Below are positions 61,602 to 64,000 of a stretch of 64,000 nucleotides of DNA, in pieces (position 1 is the first letter of the stretch; each line of letters opens with the position of its first letter). The stretch comes from Rhizorhapis sp. SPR117 (GTDB lineage Bacteria > Pseudomonadota > Alphaproteobacteria > Sphingomonadales > Sphingomonadaceae). The notes beneath the pieces were generated by a model that did not search any database, was not told where the DNA came from, and was given only the letters and a program-made list of their open reading frames with translations. The DNA is taken from positions 1 through 64,000 of the forward strand of contig NZ_JAKKIE010000021.1 of the NCBI RefSeq assembly GCF_021742065.1, in the 5' to 3' direction. The position numbers were made by a program, and so were the translations under genes.

Positions 61602-62647
61602 GATACAGGCGACTCCGATGGGAAATGCGCGCGGAAGTTATCAAGGTCTTCCGTAATGCGCTGGGTAATGTTTTCGCGCAGCAATTTGGCCGCGACATTG
61701 ACGGCATTGGCTACGCCCTTGGCATCGGCACTGCCATGGCTTTTGACTACCACGCCGTTCAAGCCCAGAAAAACCGCGCCGTTATGGTTGTTCGGATCCA
61801 GATGCACTTTAAGCATATGTAGTGCGGGTTTCGACAGAAGGAACCCCGCCTTCGACCGCAGCGAACTGGTGAATGCCCGTTTCAGGAGGTCAGTCACGAA
61901 CCGCGCCGTACCTTCCGCGGTCTTGAGCGCAATATTGCCGGCAAAACCTTCGGCCACGATGACGTCCGCTTCGCCCGACCCCAATTTGTCGCCTTCGGTA
62001 AAACCGTCAAACTGCATGGGAAGAGTCGTTGCCGCGCGCAATATCGCCGCAGCCGCCCGAATTTCGTCAGTGCCCTTCAATTCCTCGGTGCCGATGTTGA
62101 GCAGGCGGACGCGCGGCAGCTTCAGGTCCATGGCAGTACGGGCATAGGCCGCGCCCATCACGGCGAACTGTATCAGATTTTGCGTGTCACATTCGGTATT
62201 GGCGCCCAGGTCAAGCATGACCACATCATTGTCGCCCAACGTCGGCAGAAGCGCGGCGAGTGCCGGTCGGTCGATTCCCGGCATGGTGCGCAGTGCAACC
62301 TTCGCGATCGCCATCAATGCGCCGGTATTGCCCGCCGAAACAGCAGCGCCCGCCTGCCCCGCCTTTACGGCATGGATGGCAAGGCCCATGGAGGATTTCT
62401 TTGATTTGCGTAGCGCCTGACCAGGCTTGTCAGTGGCTGCCACAACCTCATCCGTGTGAAAGACTTCCGATGCGGCGCGCAGATTGGGATGATTGTCGAG
62501 AGCAGCCTTGATGCGCGTCTCGTCACCATAGAGGTTGAAGTGCAGGCCCTCGTGGCGATGACGGGCCAGAGCGACCCCGGCGATCATGACGCGTACGCCT
62601 TCATCACCGCCCATCGCGTCGATTGCGATCCGCGGCTCTGCCCCCAC
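61598..62647 (-). CDS. plsX: Phosphate acyltransferase PlsX
   Basis: About 349 residues. The ribosome site AAGGAG (62662-62657) is 9 nt from GTG 62647, so that start is chosen; an in-frame TTG at 62656 abuts the site directly. '[20 protein letters not shown]', '[20 protein letters not shown]', '[20 protein letters not shown]' and '[19 protein letters not shown]' are diagnostic. It makes acyl-phosphate from acyl-ACP for phospholipid synthesis. Confidence 0.96.
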   Translation of the reverse strand: MGAEPRIAIDAMGGDEGVRVMIAGVALARHRHEGLHFNLYGDETRIKAALDNHPNLRAASEVFHTDEVVAATDKPGQALRKSKKSSMGLAIHAVKAGQAGAAVSAGNTGALMAIAKVALRTMPGIDRPALAALLPTLGDNDVVMLDLGANTECDTQNLIQFAVMGAAYARTAMDLKLPRVRLLNIGTEELKGTDEIRAAAAILRAATTLPMQFDGFTEGDKLGSGEADVIVAEGFAGNIALKTAEGTARFVTDLLKRAFTSSLRSKAGFLLSKPALHMLKVHLDPNNHNGAVFLGLNGVVVKSHGSADAKGVANAVNVAAKLLRENITQRITEDLDNFRAHFPSESPVS

Positions 62648-62680
62648 CTGCTTCAACTCCTTGAGCAGCGTATCGGTGGC

Positions 62681-62860
62681 TTACGCCCCGACCGCAATGA
62701 TTTCACGGCCATTATAATGCCCGCACGCGCTACACATATTGTGAGGGCGCTTGAGTTCGCCGCAATTTGAACATTCCTGAAATGATTCAACACGAAGCGA
62801 ATCATGTGAACGGCGCATGCCGCGCTTGGACGGCGAAGTTTTCCTCTTTGGGACGGCCAT
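62681..62860 (-). CDS. rpmF: 50S ribosomal protein L32
   Basis: 59 residues, read directly from the minus strand: '[20 protein letters not shown]' then, after a short linker, a zinc-binding pair 'CSNC' and 'CSAC' (CxxC ... CxxC) and the end '[13 protein letters not shown]'. ATG 62860. It lies 33 nt upstream of plsX, the standard rpmF-plsX-fabH order. It is too short for most open-frame lists. Confidence 0.97.
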   Translation of the reverse strand: MAVPKRKTSPSKRGMRRSHDSLRVESFQECSNCGELKRPHNMCSACGHYNGREIIAVGA

Positions 62861-63083
62861 GTCGGTACCTGTTCCGGTTTCTCTACAACTAAAATATCAT
62901 GCGACAGACCAATAACGTGCATTTGGCACCAAACGGCCTATAGGGGCCGCAGGCCATGCGGCCGGACGATCGCGAGCGAAAGGCGCGTATAGCGTTTTTT
63001 CGATGTCTTGCAAGCTAATCCTTGCCCCTTTCACCACCTCCATGCGAAGTACGCACCGACGCAAAGAAGGGGAGAGAAATGCC

Positions 63084-63512
63084 ATGCTGTTACCCATTAC
63101 ATTGACCTTCGCCGCAGCGACAGCACTGCTCAGCATCTGGCTGGGCATACGTACAGCACGCCTCAGGGCCGCACACAAGATCCTGCATGGCGATGGCGGC
63201 AATGTCGCTCTGATGCGCCGGATGCGGGCGCATTCCAATTATATCGAATATACCCCTTTCGTGGTCATTCTCATGGGCTTGATCGAAATGGCGCGGGGCA
63301 CTTCCACCTGGCTGTGGCTGGTGGCACTTGCCTATATAATCGGTCGGGTCCTGCATGCTTTTGGTATGGACAAGGACTTTGCATCGAAATTGCGCGGGAT
63401 TGGCATCCTGATTTCGTGGCTGACGTTGATCGGCCTCGCCGCAGTCGCTCTCTATTCCGCTTACGTTCCGCCACAACACGCCCTGCCACCAATAATGGGC
63501 GCGCACGTTTAA
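63084..63512 (+). CDS. MAPEG-family membrane protein
   Basis: 142 residues from ATG 63084 after GGGGAGAG. Four membrane segments are visible, and the family block 'NVALMRRMRAHSNYIEYTPF' (~48-67) is clear, with 'GRVLHAFG' near the third segment. MAPEG proteins include membrane glutathione transferases. Bacterial members of this short type have no established substrate. Confidence 0.88.
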   Translation: MLLPITLTFAAATALLSIWLGIRTARLRAAHKILHGDGGNVALMRRMRAHSNYIEYTPFVVILMGLIEMARGTSTWLWLVALAYIIGRVLHAFGMDKDFASKLRGIGILISWLTLIGLAAVALYSAYVPPQHALPPIMGAHV

Positions 63513-63514
63513 GG

Positions 63515-64000
63515 TCAGGCGATGCCCGTCACGCGATCGGCGACGAAGGGATTGGTCTGCCGTTCATGCGCAAAATTGCTCATGGCGCCATGTCCAGGGA
63601 CGAAGGCTGTATCTCCGCCCAATGGCCATAGTTTCTGCGTGATCGCATCGATCAGGTCCTGATGATTGCCCAGCGGGAAGTCGGTGCGTCCGATCGATCC
63701 CTGAAACAACACATCGCCGACAATCGCCAGCTTTGACGGCGCATGATAGAAGACAACATGGCCCGGCGTGTGACCGGGGCAGTGGATCACGTCCAGCGTG
63801 AGATTGCCGACCGTCACGGTCTCTCCATCGTGCAGCCAGCGGTCCGGCTCGAACACCTTGCCGTTGACGCCATAACTGCGACCGTCCTCGTCAAGCCGGG
63901 AAATCCAGAAACGATCCGCCTCATGCGGTCCCTCAATGGGGATACCCAGCTCCTTCGCCAACGTACCGGCTTCACCGCAATGATCGATATGGCCGTGCGT
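63515..64000 (-). CDS. MBL-fold metallo-hydrolase, partial at the window edge
   Basis: About 162 residues are present; the N-terminus lies beyond 64000. The partial frame begins with the zinc-binding 'THGHIDHCGE' right at the edge, followed by 'HCPGHTPGHVVFYH' (third His), 'IVGDVLFQGSIGRTDFPLGN' (bridging Asp) and 'FVPGHGAMSNFAHE' (last His). This is the glyoxalase II-like or YcbL-like group of thioester hydrolases. It converges on the MAPEG gene, 2 nt away. Confidence 0.9.
   Translation of the reverse strand, partial: THGHIDHCGEAGTLAKELGIPIEGPHEADRFWISRLDEDGRSYGVNGKVFEPDRWLHDGETVTVGNLTLDVIHCPGHTPGHVVFYHAPSKLAIVGDVLFQGSIGRTDFPLGNHQDLIDAITQKLWPLGGDTAFVPGHGAMSNFAHERQTNPFVADRVTGIA

Noticed and set aside
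1..64000. CRISPR arrays, rRNA or tRNA genes
   Set aside because: No regularly spaced direct repeats and no recognisable RNA gene were seen by eye; a dedicated tRNA scan could still find one.

Overview
The window reads as a chromosome segment of an alphaproteobacterium of the order Sphingomonadales. The basis is gene content and order (rpmF-plsX-fabH-ihfA-merR, hrcA-grpE beside rph-rdgB, an exosortase-A helper cluster, a 'vgr-related' metallopeptidase-like gene, a sphingan-type polysaccharide locus) and the high-GC codon use. No rRNA, tRNA or CRISPR array was recognised. The genus cannot be fixed from this sequence alone.

Positions 1 to about 21067 are accessory DNA. The first 2.4 kb carries integrative-element genes: a small DUF2285-type protein, a DUF6499/DUF2285 regulator split by a one-base frameshift, and the antirestriction protein ArdA. 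At 2.4-11.0 kb, five overlapping genes form one operon: a ribbon-helix-helix regulator, three different DNA methyltransferases (the third split by a frameshift near 7698) and a phospholipase-D-type nuclease. Facing it (11.1-13.8 kb) is a large ABC/SMC-like ATPase with a central CxxC and a C-terminal Arg-Glu-His arrangement, resembling the RloC/PrrC anticodon nucleases. The operon has no helicase or other motor gene, which sets it apart from DISARM, BREX and type I or ISP restriction. It is the best candidate here for an undescribed defence system. After a broken IS6-family element comes a small metabolic cluster (acyl-CoA ligase, LysR regulator, di-iron hydroxylase, SDR, cupin) ending in IS630, IS5, IS21 and IS481 remnants. 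These stop exactly at the 3' end of an anti-sigma gene.

From 21068 on the content is core-like. An ECF sigma/anti-sigma pair, a secreted subtilase and a secreted Gly/Ser-rich protein appear to form a small regulon, because GGGATTAAA-N14-CGTT occurs upstream of both the sigma gene and the Gly/Ser-rich gene. Next come dnaK-dnaJ with a heat-shock-type promoter, a copper chaperone, a metallopeptidase-like gene, an indoleamine dioxygenase-like gene, grpE-hrcA, rph-rdgB and trxB.

Positions 34.6-40.3 kb hold exosortase-A-associated helpers (two hydrolases, an acyl carrier protein, a FemAB/GNAT protein, an acyl-CoA ligase and a PLP decarboxylase), but no exosortase. The Anbu cluster (40.3-44.2 kb: proteasome-like Anbu, transglutaminase, alpha-E, permuted ATP-grasp) sits between these and an exopolysaccharide locus (44.9-57.0 kb: Wzc-type tyrosine kinase, ligase/polymerase, pyruvyl transferase, flippase, five glycosyltransferases, acyltransferase). 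A Tat-exported beta-helix protein lies just beyond.

The right end (59-64 kb) carries YaiI, a FlbD-like small protein, and merR-ihfA-fabH-plsX-rpmF (rpmF at 62681-62860), then a MAPEG protein and an MBL-fold hydrolase cut by the window edge.
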